Assembly (NCBI RefSeq): GCF_030450055.1 | Contig: NZ_CP118480.1 | Coordinates: 2,321,415-2,385,414, forward strand | Direction of reading: 5' to 3' | DNA: 64,000 nt | DNA from: Gallaecimonas kandeliae | GTDB lineage: Bacteria; Pseudomonadota; Gammaproteobacteria; Enterobacterales; Gallaecimonadaceae | Shown here: in pieces, positions 44,493-51,376 of the stretch | Position numbering within the stretch: the stretch's first letter is position 1 | How the letters are laid out: each line of letters begins with the position of its first letter | Program-made: the position numbers and the translations under genes | Notes under the pieces: generated by a model | What the model saw: only the letters and a program-made list of their open reading frames with translations | Told to the model about the DNA's origin: nothing | Databases searched by the model: none

Positions 44493-44789
44493 TTACTCCC
44501 CGGCCCTGGGGCGCTGGATGCCGGGCACGCGGGCACGGCCCAGGGCCACGTCTTCGCCGCGACCGGTGATGGTGACTACCTTGGAGCTGAGTACCGGCTC
44601 CATCTTCACCAGCCCCTGCTCTTCCAGCCAGGCCAGCTCCACATGGAGGGCGTCCCGGCTGACCTCAAGGGCGAACATGCCCAGGCCATCCTGGAGCATG
44701 GAGTCGTTCATGGTGCCGCCCGGCTCCTCGTGCAGCAGCCGCAGTATGGTGAGGCGGCGGTGTTGCCTGCGTAGTTCGGCCATGCTCAT
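44493..44789 (-). CDS. VpaChn25_0724-type winged-helix phage protein (Mu gp26 position)
   Basis: 98 residues: RRLTILRLLHEEPGGTMNDS, then ALHVELAWLEEQGLVKME, a compact winged-helix layout seen in this conserved family of Mu-like phages. ATGA overlap with the DUF2730 gene. Perhaps aids terminase or regulates late genes; role unknown. Confidence 0.75.
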   Translation of the reverse strand: MSMAELRRQHRRLTILRLLHEEPGGTMNDSMLQDGLGMFALEVSRDALHVELAWLEEQGLVKMEPVLSSKVVTITGRGEDVALGRARVPGIQRPRAGE

Positions 44790-45115
44790 TTGCGTTTGCC
44801 CTCCAACAGTTCGTTCTCCAACAGCAAGTCCCCCAGGCGCTCCAGGCGTTTGAGCGCCGGGGACACGGCGGCCAGCTCCACCTTGAGGTCGGAGATCTTC
44901 AGGCTCAGCTCGTGCAGGTCTTTTTCCCCTGGCAGGTCGTCGATACGGCGCTCCAGTTCGGCCATCAGTGCCCCCTGGGTGGTGACGGTGGCGGCCAGGG
45001 CCGCCATCTCTGTGCGCTTGGCAAAGGTCAGTTGCAACAGCGCCACCACCACCGACAGCACCAGGGATGCCAGGGCGATGTAGAGGGGCAGCAGGTCTTT
45101 ATCGAGCCAGTCCAT
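44786..45115 (-). CDS. DUF2730 membrane/coiled-coil protein (Mu gp25-like)
   Basis: 109 residues: one N-terminal membrane helix (PLYIALASLVLSVVVALLQ) followed by a long coiled coil. Matches the DUF2730 family of Mu-like phages, which sits in the lysis block and resembles spanin or Rz-like inner-membrane proteins. Overlaps the zinc-finger gene by 17 bp. Confidence 0.8.
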   Translation of the reverse strand: MDWLDKDLLPLYIALASLVLSVVVALLQLTFAKRTEMAALAATVTTQGALMAELERRIDDLPGEKDLHELSLKISDLKVELAAVSPALKRLERLGDLLLENELLEGKRK

Positions 45116-45344
45116 GCAGTTGGCGGTCCTTCAGTTCGGTGATTTGCTGGCAGTCGATGCAGCGGCAGGCATCGGGCACTTTGGCCAGGCGCTCGGGCGG
45201 CACCTGGACGGGACAGTCCAGGCACCAGACGCGGCCCTCAGCGTCGATGTCCTGCCGCTCGTGCGGCCGGTTCTTGTGGTTGGAAAGCGCCTGCTGGCGC
45301 TGGTTTTCTTCCAGGTTCTGGGCGGCGTCGAACAGATCAGGCAT
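45099..45344 (-). CDS. TraR/DksA-type zinc finger protein
   Basis: 81 residues with CLDC...CRCIDC: a four-cysteine zinc finger (C41, C44, C60/C62 and C65 region) in the TraR/DksA C4 family. Such phage proteins may bind the RNA polymerase secondary channel. Overlaps genes on both sides, within the lysis block. Confidence 0.8.
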   Translation of the reverse strand: MPDLFDAAQNLEENQRQQALSNHKNRPHERQDIDAEGRVWCLDCPVQVPPERLAKVPDACRCIDCQQITELKDRQLHGLAR

Positions 45345-45570
45345 GGGTCTTGTCCTTCAGCCAGGTGTCGGCCAGGCCCTGAACGGCGGCCTGGATAGCG
45401 GCCTCATCACCCGCCAGGCCGGCTTCGATGAGCTGCACGGCGTAGTCGTCCAGGTGGTTCTCGGTGCTCTTGGCGTAACGCTCCAGGGCCCAGAGCACCA
45501 TGCGGCGGGTGATAAGGGCAGCGACGATGTTCTTACCGGCTTGGAGAAGCAGTGCGAGCAAGGCTTGCAT
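45337..45570 (-). CDS. Small lysis-block protein, unknown (77 aa)
   Basis: Begins MQALLALLLQAGKNIVAALI, a hydrophobic amphipathic N-terminus that might insert in the membrane, followed by a soluble helical part. Holin-like function is possible but unproven. It lies inside the end of the upstream gene (38-bp overlap) and overlaps the zinc-finger gene by 8 bp. Confidence 0.6.
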   Translation of the reverse strand: MQALLALLLQAGKNIVAALITRRMVLWALERYAKSTENHLDDYAVQLIEAGLAGDEAAIQAAVQGLADTWLKDKTHA

Positions 45571-45796
45571 GGGGTTGTCCTCGGTGGTGGCGGGCGGGTT
45601 CGCCCTGGTGGATGTGCTGGTAGATGTCCACGGGCGTGGGGCTGGCCCAGCCGCCTTGGTACTTGGCCTGCATGGTGCCGTCATGGCTGTGCAGGCCGGG
45701 GCGACCTACGGGCTCGCCGGTGTGGTAGTGGCGCAGCTCTGCGGCCAGGCGGTCTGCCCTGCCCTTGTCGAAACTCCATTGCCAGTTGCGGCCCAT
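45533..45796 (-). CDS. Lysis-block protein, unknown (87 aa)
   Basis: 87 residues from ATG at 45796 (sharing a base with the upstream stop; a GTG 3 bp earlier is also possible). His/Arg/Pro-rich, MGRNWQWSFDKGRADRLAAE. No family recognised. The C-terminal 38 bp overlap the next gene in another frame. Confidence 0.55.
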   Translation of the reverse strand: MGRNWQWSFDKGRADRLAAELRHYHTGEPVGRPGLHSHDGTMQAKYQGGWASPTPVDIYQHIHQGEPARHHRGQPHASLARTASPSR

Positions 45797-46224
45797 CACT
45801 GGCCCCTGATGCGCAGCACGGCGCCCTGGTCGCCGACGACGGCCAGCAGGTGGTTCATGGCATGGCGGCTGCCCAGCACGGCCCAGTCCTCGTCCAGCAC
45901 GCCGAAACGGTCACCAGGGGCGATACAACCCTTGAGTTCAGAGACGCGGTTGGCAACGTGGATGAGGCAATGGGTGCGCAGGCTGGGGCCGTCGAGGGTC
46001 ACGCCAAGGTCGGGGCTTTCGATGGCAAGGCAGAGCCCCTTGCTGGGGCTCTGGTGGCGCTTGATGAGGTAGGTGCCCTCAGGGATGCAGCTGAGGCCAG
46101 GCCTGTTGTTCTGCCAGGGGCATTCGATGGTGGCCGCCAGCAGCTCGCCGGCTTCGTCTTTGAGTTCGCCGAAGGTGCCGTGGAAGAAATAGCGGCGGTG
46201 CAGCGTCAGGGTTGGGATGGGCAT
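45796..46224 (-). CDS. DUF5675 family protein (lysis block)
   Basis: 142 residues from ATG at 46224; a GTG two codons upstream is an alternative. CIPEGTYLIKRHQSPSKG and RTHCLIHVANRVSELKGCIA are the DUF5675 signature, with a Cys/His pair in NxxELKGCI resembling L,D-transpeptidase-like or amidase folds. Often found in phage lysis cassettes. No conventional endolysin (lysozyme or amidase) is seen elsewhere in the prophage, so this may be the lytic enzyme. Confidence 0.75.
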   Translation of the reverse strand: MPIPTLTLHRRYFFHGTFGELKDEAGELLAATIECPWQNNRPGLSCIPEGTYLIKRHQSPSKGLCLAIESPDLGVTLDGPSLRTHCLIHVANRVSELKGCIAPGDRFGVLDEDWAVLGSRHAMNHLLAVVGDQGAVLRIRGQ

Positions 46225-46225
46225 A

Positions 46226-46262
46226 AACACACTGGGCTCGGGGATCGAGGCTCCAGTGTGTT
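46226..46262. promoter_or_regulatory. Large inverted repeat at the head of the lysis block
   Basis: AACACACTGG (46226-46235) and CCAGTGTGTT (46253-46262), perfect 10-bp arms with a 17-bp spacer that has further partial symmetry. It ends 2 bp from the DUF5675 start codon, so it could be an operator for late genes or an mRNA hairpin hiding the ribosome site. Confidence 0.55.
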
Positions 46263-46271
46263 AAAGGCGGT

Positions 46272-46295
46272 GTTTAGGCTGGGATGAAACGCGTT
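46272..46295 (-). promoter_or_regulatory. Candidate late-promoter element upstream of lysis block (Plys-like)
   Basis: Contains the same 16-mer as 37165-37180, TGGGATGAAACGCGTT at 46280-46295, fused here to GTTTAGGCTG, a 10-mer also found near the other copy at 37211-37220. It is about 56 bp upstream of the lysis block start. Confidence 0.5.
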
Positions 46296-46343
46296 CCTTA
46301 AAATTCAGGGCGGGCGAGGAATGCTAGAGGGACATGGCGACGC

Positions 46344-46640
46344 TCAATAGAAGTGAGCCACGACCTCATGTTCCTGGTAGTTGCCCTTGGCGTCGTCCCT
46401 AACCCGGCAACTGAAACTCCTGGGCGCCAGCCAAGCGCCGAATCCATTTTGCAGCTTGACCTTACCGAAGACATCGGTGCCGTGGCCGTTGTGGAAGGAG
46501 CTGATCTCGGTGACTTCGAAGGCGTACTGCGCTGTTCGCTCGATGGCGCTCTTACAGGCATCCTCCTGCCAACTGCCAGCGACGTCAGACTTGCAGCCAG
46601 CTAACAACAATACTACCGCCGTAACCGATACCTTGTTCAT
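46344..46640 (-). CDS. Small phage-encoded lipoprotein, unknown (98 aa)
   Basis: Signal peptide with a canonical lipobox, VVLLLAGC at about 9-16, so the mature protein starts at Cys and is lipid-anchored in the envelope. The rest is short and soluble, with three more Cys. It sits between mor and the lysis block, outside the core gene order, which fits a lysogenic-conversion or superinfection-exclusion gene. Confidence 0.65.
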   Translation of the reverse strand: MNKVSVTAVVLLLAGCKSDVAGSWQEDACKSAIERTAQYAFEVTEISSFHNGHGTDVFGKVKLQNGFGAWLAPRSFSCRVRDDAKGNYQEHEVVAHFY

Positions 46641-46664
46641 CCTTGTTCACCGTCCTGGAATGGG

Positions 46665-46697
46665 AAAGGCCCTGGCTGATACCAGGGCCTTTTATTT
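46665..46697. terminator. Hairpin between two cargo genes
   Basis: AAAGGCCCTGG ctgata CCAGGGCCTTT, followed on the plus strand by TATTTA and on the minus strand by TTTCCC. It lies between the genes at 46719 and 46640; as a minus-strand terminator the T-run is poor. Confidence 0.5.
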
Positions 46698-46718
46698 ACG
46701 CATGGACGGGAGGCGGGC

Positions 46719-46937
46719 TCAAGTTCGGCAAAGTTTACGCAATAGGCCATGGAGCGCTTCGAGCCGCTCCGCCAACTCACTGATCACCAAACCCAGATCC
46801 GCCACTTGTGAGCCATGAAGGTCACTCGCCTGGTTCAGCAAAGCCCCAAAAATTCGCAACATGGCCTCTACTACCGACAGTTCATTTAGAACGGCGGTTT
46901 GGTCTACCAACTCAGAAGAAATTGCCTGGCCACTCAT
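46719..46937 (-). CDS. Small helical phage protein, unknown (72 aa)
   Basis: 72 residues from the ATG at 46937 (AGAGGCAG upstream; the frame stays open to a TTG at 47009). Acidic, Leu-rich and fully helical (MSGQAISSELVDQTAVLNEL onward). First gene after the AT-rich gap downstream of mor, so it may be under middle control. A role as the missing C-type late activator is not supported by the sequence: no helix-turn-helix is seen. Confidence 0.55.
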   Translation of the reverse strand: MSGQAISSELVDQTAVLNELSVVEAMLRIFGALLNQASDLHGSQVADLGLVISELAERLEALHGLLRKLCRT

Positions 46938-47222
46938 AGTGTTTACTGCCTCTAAACATGCCCTAAAAAATAGATAACAGCCCGAGGACAGATGTTCAAT
47001 ACAGGACAAAATGCCCTATTTGAATGCAAATATACGAAAAAGACACACAAAACACATTATTAAGGATTTAATGATTTATATTTAACCAATAAATTCAATG
47101 ACTTGCGTTACCATAACACCGATTTCAAATGCGCAGAAAGTAATAGAATTTCGCTGTAGATCGAAAAAAAAATGCGAGCATTATTTAAAATGTGAACCTT
47201 GTCACACCACGTCCCCACCCTG
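46938..47222. other. AT-rich noncoding island between mor and the late region
   Basis: 285 bp, far richer in A/T than anything else in the prophage (runs of A near 47166, many ATT/TTA). It lies directly after the mor terminator, where Mu has its Mor-activated middle promoter. Probable promoter region; possibly also target for H-NS-type silencing. No gene is seen. Confidence 0.55.
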
Positions 47223-47250
47223 AAAACAAAAAACCCGCCATCAGGCGGGT
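47223..47250 (-). terminator. Terminator of the early/mor transcript
   Basis: ACCCGCC tgat GGCGGGT on the minus strand, followed by TTTTTTGTTTT: a strong rho-independent terminator 22 bp after the mor stop. It separates early from later transcription. Confidence 0.9.
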
Positions 47251-47271
47251 ATGTAGTGCTCAGGTCCAGGG

Positions 47272-47685
47272 TCACAGCAGCGGCAGCTGCACCTTCTTTC
47301 GGGCCAGGCTGCGCTGCTCACGCAGGATCTTGGCAATGCCCTGGCGGGTAAAGCCGTACTTGGCCATCAGCGCGTCGATGTTGCGGCCGTTGAACTCCTG
47401 CCACACCTGCATGTTGCGCAGGGCCCTTTGCAGGCTGTCTCCGCGCGGCAGATAGAATTCGCGGCCACCCATGTAGTGGGCCTGGGCAACCACCGCATGC
47501 TGGGCCAGCTCCAGGGCCTGTTTCTCACTCAGGCCCTTGCGGGCAAAAGCGGCCTTGAACACCTCCACCAAGTTGGCGAGGGTCACGGGCCAGGCGGACT
47601 TGAGATCGTCATCGGTGAGCTTGTCCAAGTTCTCGATGATCTGATCCAAGTCGGTGCCCAGCATGTCCAGTTGCTCTTCACTCAC
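47272..47685 (-). CDS. mor: Mor-type middle transcription activator
   Basis: 137 residues from the GTG at 47685, chosen for its GGAGGT ribosome site; Mu Mor has 129. The C-terminal half has the Mor/C family pattern, GREFYLPRGDSLQRALRNMQ then a helix-turn-helix FNGRNIDALMAKYGFTRQGI. Mor dimers bind the middle promoter and recruit RNA polymerase. Only one Mor/C-family gene is present here, whereas Mu has both Mor and C. Confidence 0.87.
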   Translation of the reverse strand: MSEEQLDMLGTDLDQIIENLDKLTDDDLKSAWPVTLANLVEVFKAAFARKGLSEKQALELAQHAVVAQAHYMGGREFYLPRGDSLQRALRNMQVWQEFNGRNIDALMAKYGFTRQGIAKILREQRSLARKKVQLPLL

Positions 47686-48154
47686 GGTTACCTCCAAAGC
47701 GGTCCATTTGCTCCTGCCAAAGGCGGTCATTTACCTCCTTGGGCAGCTCGTTATGGGCCCGCACCTCCAGCGATTGGCTCTTGGTTTGGGGTGCGGAGAC
47801 GCTTTCCAGGGGGAGCGTCTCCAGCACCTTATTCAGGTATTGATGCCCGGTCAGGGGCTGCCAGCCGCGCTCTAAGCGGCGCTTGGCCAGGCTGGCCACC
47901 GTCGCCTCCAAAGCCTCGGCCAGGCGCCGTTCGTTGGCGCTCAGCGCCAGGGCCTCCTGCATCAGCCGTAGGGCGCGGGCGTTGGTGAGGTCGGATTTCT
48001 CGGGCCTGAACAGGGCGATGTACTGCACCAGGGCCTGGCCCAGCCGCTTTGGCAGGCGCACGGCGAAGCTCAGCAAGTCGCGGGTGGCCTCGTCGCTCAC
48101 CATGGCGTCCAGGTGCAGGTTGGTCTTACAAACGGGACAGCGGGACAACTTCAT
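47678..48154 (-). CDS. Early-region protein with CxxC motif (158 aa)
   Basis: 158 residues from ATG 48154 (ATGA overlap with gemA). N-terminal CPVC at 6-9 suggests a metal or zinc knuckle, followed by a helical basic domain with KRRLERGWQPLTGHQYLNKV. Conserved position between gemA and mor in Mu-like phages; function unknown. Overlaps the mor start by 8 bp. Confidence 0.65.
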   Translation of the reverse strand: MKLSRCPVCKTNLHLDAMVSDEATRDLLSFAVRLPKRLGQALVQYIALFRPEKSDLTNARALRLMQEALALSANERRLAEALEATVASLAKRRLERGWQPLTGHQYLNKVLETLPLESVSAPQTKSQSLEVRAHNELPKEVNDRLWQEQMDRFGGNRE

Positions 48155-48729
48155 TGCAGGGCTGCCCCCGTGGCGCTGTACTTGGCGGCAAGGTCGCACA
48201 GCGTCTCGTACCAGCGCCCGTCATTCAGGCGGCGGTAGTCCGCCAGGGTGGCGTACTGGCTGGATTCGGGCAGCATGGGCCAGCGCCTGGCCAGCGGCCG
48301 CTCCAGTTCCCGCCCGTGCCACTGCTTGAGGGCCTCCAGGGCCTTCTCGGCCTTGGCCCCCTTGAGCCAGCCGACGTGCTGGATGCCGGTGACCTTGGCC
48401 GCCCATTTATCCAGGGCGGTCTCGGAGCCGTCGCGCACGATGCCCTGGCGGGCCATGGTGATCCAGATGGCGCGGAGCTTATCCACGGCCGGGTGCTTGC
48501 CCTGCCCTGCTTTGGGGCTCTGACGCTTGCCGTTTGAACCCTGTTTGGGCAGGCGTTTAAAGCCTTTTTGCTCGAAGTGCGCCAGCACCTGGTCTGCCTC
48601 CTTGAGGGTCAAGGCCTTGCTGGAATCCTTGCCGGTGATGTCCACCAGGATCTGCCGGTAGACCTCCTCTTCCAGGCCCAACTGGCTGCGGGCCACATGG
48701 ATCAGGGTGATTTGCTGCTTAGAGGCCAT
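48151..48729 (-). CDS. gemA: GemA/gp16-like regulatory protein
   Basis: 192 residues: QITLIHVARSQLGLEEEVYR and ILVDITGKDSSKALTLKEAD are the DUF1018/GemA signature; a C-terminal part with YATLADYRRLNDGRWYETLC follows. Mu GemA affects host gene expression and DNA topology. Start has GGAGTAAAGC upstream. Confidence 0.85.
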   Translation of the reverse strand: MASKQQITLIHVARSQLGLEEEVYRQILVDITGKDSSKALTLKEADQVLAHFEQKGFKRLPKQGSNGKRQSPKAGQGKHPAVDKLRAIWITMARQGIVRDGSETALDKWAAKVTGIQHVGWLKGAKAEKALEALKQWHGRELERPLARRWPMLPESSQYATLADYRRLNDGRWYETLCDLAAKYSATGAALQ

Positions 48730-48739
48730 GCTTTACTCC

Positions 48740-48937
48740 TTACCCAACATGGCCGGCTGCGCGGCGCCTTTGACACCGTATCGCTGTTTGATACCGCCGG
48801 CTGCTGCGAAGGTTGTTCACCACTGTACTGGCCTCCTTGGCACTGAAGCCAAAGGCAACCCGCAGATCGGCGGCGCCGTAGTAATGCCCTGTCTTCATTA
48901 GCAAGCGGGCCACCTGCTCTGTCGTATTTGCTTTCAC
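48740..48937 (-). CDS. Small helix-turn-helix-like early protein (65 aa)
   Basis: 65 residues with GTG start overlapping the upstream stop (GTGA). MKANTTEQVARLLMKTGHYY then GAADLRVAFGFSAKEASTVV looks like a winged-helix or helix-turn-helix domain, with a basic tail (RCQRRRAAG). Found in early blocks of Mu-like phages; function unknown. Confidence 0.65.
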   Translation of the reverse strand: MKANTTEQVARLLMKTGHYYGAADLRVAFGFSAKEASTVVNNLRSSRRYQTAIRCQRRRAAGHVG

Positions 48938-49170
48938 GCTTTCCCCTCCTGTGCCGGCATCACCAGCCAGCGCTTATTGCCTTTGCACAGCAGCACGTCG
49001 GCAAAGGGCTCTGCCTGGAGCTGCTCGGCTCCGGCCGCCAGGGCCGCCGGCAGGCTGGCATGGTCGCCAAGGGCTATCCGCACCGGCTTGCCCTTCTGTG
49101 TCACCACCTGGCACTCCAGGCTCATGGCTGCTGCAACGTATTCCATCGGTTCCTCGGTATGGCTGCTCAT
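48934..49170 (-). CDS. Early-region protein, unknown (78 aa)
   Basis: 78 residues; middle part LECQVVTQKGKPVRIALGDH suggests a small beta domain. No family recognised. Translationally coupled to the next gene by GTGA overlap; a 49-bp gap with CGGGCC / GGCCCG-type symmetry separates it from the previous gene. Confidence 0.55.
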   Translation of the reverse strand: MSSHTEEPMEYVAAAMSLECQVVTQKGKPVRIALGDHASLPAALAAGAEQLQAEPFADVLLCKGNKRWLVMPAQEGKA

Positions 49171-49219
49171 CAGTGCCGGGCCACCACGCCCGGCAGACGT
49201 CCGTCCCTGGACGTTTCGC

Positions 49220-49399
49220 TTAGCGGAGCGGGCCTCCGTTCAGCTCGGTCAGCTTCACCTCCAGGCGCATGGTCATGGCGCCCATTTGCAGGTCCAGGGA
49301 GACGTCGTCGCGGCATTGCTCGCCCATGGCCTTCATGCAGGCCCGGACTAGGTCGGCAACGCTCATGGCGGGGTTCAGTTGGATCGCGGGTTGGGTCAC
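49220..49399 (-). CDS. Small early-region protein (59 aa), GTG start
   Basis: Reads MTQPAIQLNPAMSVADLVRA and ends LTELNGGPLR; mid part DDVSLDLQMGAMTMRLEVKL is amphipathic. The GTG at 49399 has AGGTGACCC upstream and lies 8 bp after the DUF3164 stop, matching the tight packing of this operon. Short genes of this kind are often missed. Function unknown. Confidence 0.6.
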   Translation of the reverse strand: MTQPAIQLNPAMSVADLVRACMKAMGEQCRDDVSLDLQMGAMTMRLEVKLTELNGGPLR

Positions 49400-49407
49400 G
49401 GGTCACC

Positions 49408-50016
49408 TCACAACTTGGCGATGTCGAGGGAGAGCTGCTTGTAGCGGCCCTGTTCGTCACGCTTGTAGAGGCGCAGGTAACTGCTGGTGCCCACCACAGT
49501 GATGGAGTCGGCGATGGCGTCCATGGCTTCCTTCCATTTGGGGTGTTCGATGGCGAGCTGGCGCAGGCTCAGCACCTGGCCGACGTCAATGTGGCCTTCC
49601 TTGTTGACCCTAAAGGCGTGGTCCACCAGGGCCCGCAGTTCGGAGCTGGCACCTTCCGACCACTCGCCGATGCACTGGTCGATGAGGCTCTTGGCTGCCT
49701 GGATCCGTTCATCGAATTTCTTGTGCTCGCCCTGGGCAAGCTGCACCTGGTACTCGCCGTCGTAGCTGGTGAGGCTGACATTGCCTTTGCGGCCCCCCCA
49801 TTTGACGTCGTACTGCTCGGCGCTCAGCTCAACGAAGCTTCTGATTTCGCTCATGGCGCCGGCCTTGAAGGCAGCCAGGCGCTGCTGCTCGACCTGGGCC
49901 TGCTGAACCAGGCGCATCACCAGGTCGTCGCGCAGCAGGTCGATGCCCTTGACTTGGTCTTCCGGCACCAGATGGCCGAGGGCGTTCTTGCGGTAGCCGT
50001 GGGGGTTGTTGGTCAT
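49408..50016 (-). CDS. DUF3164 family early protein
   Basis: 202 residues from the ATG at 50016 with a strong AAGGAG site. HGYRKNALGHLVPEDQVKGI then IRSFVELSAEQYDVKWGG are the DUF3164 signature found in the early operon of most Mu-like phages. An alternative start at 50079 (ATGA overlap with the previous gene) would add 21 residues. Function unknown. Confidence 0.85.
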   Translation of the reverse strand: MTNNPHGYRKNALGHLVPEDQVKGIDLLRDDLVMRLVQQAQVEQQRLAAFKAGAMSEIRSFVELSAEQYDVKWGGRKGNVSLTSYDGEYQVQLAQGEHKKFDERIQAAKSLIDQCIGEWSEGASSELRALVDHAFRVNKEGHIDVGQVLSLRQLAIEHPKWKEAMDAIADSITVVGTSSYLRLYKRDEQGRYKQLSLDIAKL

Positions 50017-50075
50017 GGGTTTCTCCTTGTTCAAAACGGGTTCAAAGCTGCTGTCGTGTTTTTGGGCTGCGGCGT

Positions 50076-50336
50076 TCATTGGCGCTCTTCCTCCCACTGC
50101 ACCAGGCAGCCGAGATAGCGGCTCACCATACGGTGGTGAAGCTGGCCGCCTGAGCGGCTGCTGACGGCGGCGACCTGGCCCTTGAACAGGTCCCTGGTGG
50201 GCCTGCTGATCTCGATGACCGGCTGGCTGTTGCCGAGCTGCACGTCCAGGACGTCGAAGCCGTTGGCAGCCAGGCCGTTGACGGCCCTTTGGGCAGCGCT
50301 TAAACGCGCCTTGATGTTGGCGGTGCTGGGTCTCAT
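50076..50336 (-). CDS. Early-region protein, unknown (86 aa)
   Basis: 86 residues starting MRPSTANIKARLSAAQRAVN; contains VLDVQLGNSQPVIEISRPTR and a basic C-terminal half. Linked by ATGA overlaps to the genes on both sides. Small DNA-associated protein by composition, but no family is recognised. Confidence 0.6.
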   Translation of the reverse strand: MRPSTANIKARLSAAQRAVNGLAANGFDVLDVQLGNSQPVIEISRPTRDLFKGQVAAVSSRSGGQLHHRMVSRYLGCLVQWEEERQ

Positions 50337-50851
50337 CCCTTGTTCCTCTGATGGCGTTTGGCCCAAACCAGGGCGTTGTAACGGTTGGCCAGGCGGGACA
50401 ATTCCCGCTCCAGCAGTTCGGCATGCTCGGCTGGGCTCTGGGCCATGCGGCGGCAGTAGTCGAGCTGGGTGTCCAGGGGATAGCGCTCGTCGTCCTGGCC
50501 CTGCACAGGGGTAATGCGCTGGGTCTTGGCGGTGTTCTCCAGCTGCGAGTGTGGGCAACCGGCCCGGCAAGCCCGAAAGAGCTTTACCCGCAGGGGATTG
50601 CTGCTCTTGAAAGGCCGTTCCTGGTTGCTCTTGCACTCATGGATAGGGATCTCCCCCATGACTGGGCACTTCACGCAGCTGTGCATGAAGTGCCCTTCCA
50701 CCTTGACCCGCAGGGTGTCGAGGTCGCCTTTGTAGGTGCCCTTGAGCACCTGGTTGACCATGGAGGCGCTGACCCCCAGGGCCGCGGCCACCTGACGCTG
50801 GCTGGCCTTTTCAGTTTGTTCTTGCAGTACAACGAGCCAATGCTTGCTCAT
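50333..50851 (-). CDS. Helix-turn-helix protein with Cys cluster (172 aa)
   Basis: 172 residues. N-terminal helix-turn-helix (ASQRQVAAALGVSASMVNQV) followed by a cysteine-rich middle (HSCVKCPVMGE...HECKS...CRAGCPH) that could bind zinc or an iron-sulfur cluster, then a helical C-terminus. Conserved type of early regulator in Mu-like phages. ATGA overlap with the winged-helix gene. Confidence 0.7.
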   Translation of the reverse strand: MSKHWLVVLQEQTEKASQRQVAAALGVSASMVNQVLKGTYKGDLDTLRVKVEGHFMHSCVKCPVMGEIPIHECKSNQERPFKSSNPLRVKLFRACRAGCPHSQLENTAKTQRITPVQGQDDERYPLDTQLDYCRRMAQSPAEHAELLERELSRLANRYNALVWAKRHQRNKG

Positions 50852-51369
50852 GCTTCCTCCTTGTAGGGGTAGAAGCGGTCACGGCTGGGGGCATAGACCC
50901 CGTCCAGCCTCGGCTCTGGAGGCTTGGCCCCCAGGTCCAGGTTCAGCCGCAACAGCTCTCCAACTTCCGTGTCGTGAATGCGACGCAGGATCCGGGCTCG
51001 CTCCAGAGCCCGCAGATACCGACGTACCGTGGAACTGGCCACCCCTGAGGTGGCGGTGATTTCCTCCGGCCTGAAGGTGCGCAGCATCCGGCAGCTGTTC
51101 CAGGCGCGTTGCCTGGCGTTGGGCCGGAGCTGTTTCCTGGTCTGCTGATGAGGCAATGGCTTGTCGTCCAGCAGGCGGTAGCGATGGGTCAGGGAGCAAC
51201 GCCCCTGCCAAGTCCGCTCCACCCGGCCGTGCTGAACCAGCTTGCGAATGAATGCCTTGGCGTTTTCGGTGTGCATCTCGGTGGCGGCTGCGATTTGCTC
51301 TACCGAGAAACTGTCTCCCGCTTTGAAGCAGCAGCAGACGAAGCGCCAGGCGTCTTGCCTCTTCGACAT
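50848..51369 (-). CDS. Winged-helix DNA-binding protein of the early operon
   Basis: 173 residues from ATG 51369 (GAGGTCC upstream; the frame stays open further but overlaps B). Two winged-helix-like units are visible: FSVEQIAAATEMHTENAKAF and FRPEEITATSGVASSTVRRY. May control early genes or assist transposition. Starts 8 bp after the B stop. Confidence 0.7.
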   Translation of the reverse strand: MSKRQDAWRFVCCCFKAGDSFSVEQIAAATEMHTENAKAFIRKLVQHGRVERTWQGRCSLTHRYRLLDDKPLPHQQTRKQLRPNARQRAWNSCRMLRTFRPEEITATSGVASSTVRRYLRALERARILRRIHDTEVGELLRLNLDLGAKPPEPRLDGVYAPSRDRFYPYKEEA

Positions 51370-51376
51370 TTGGACC

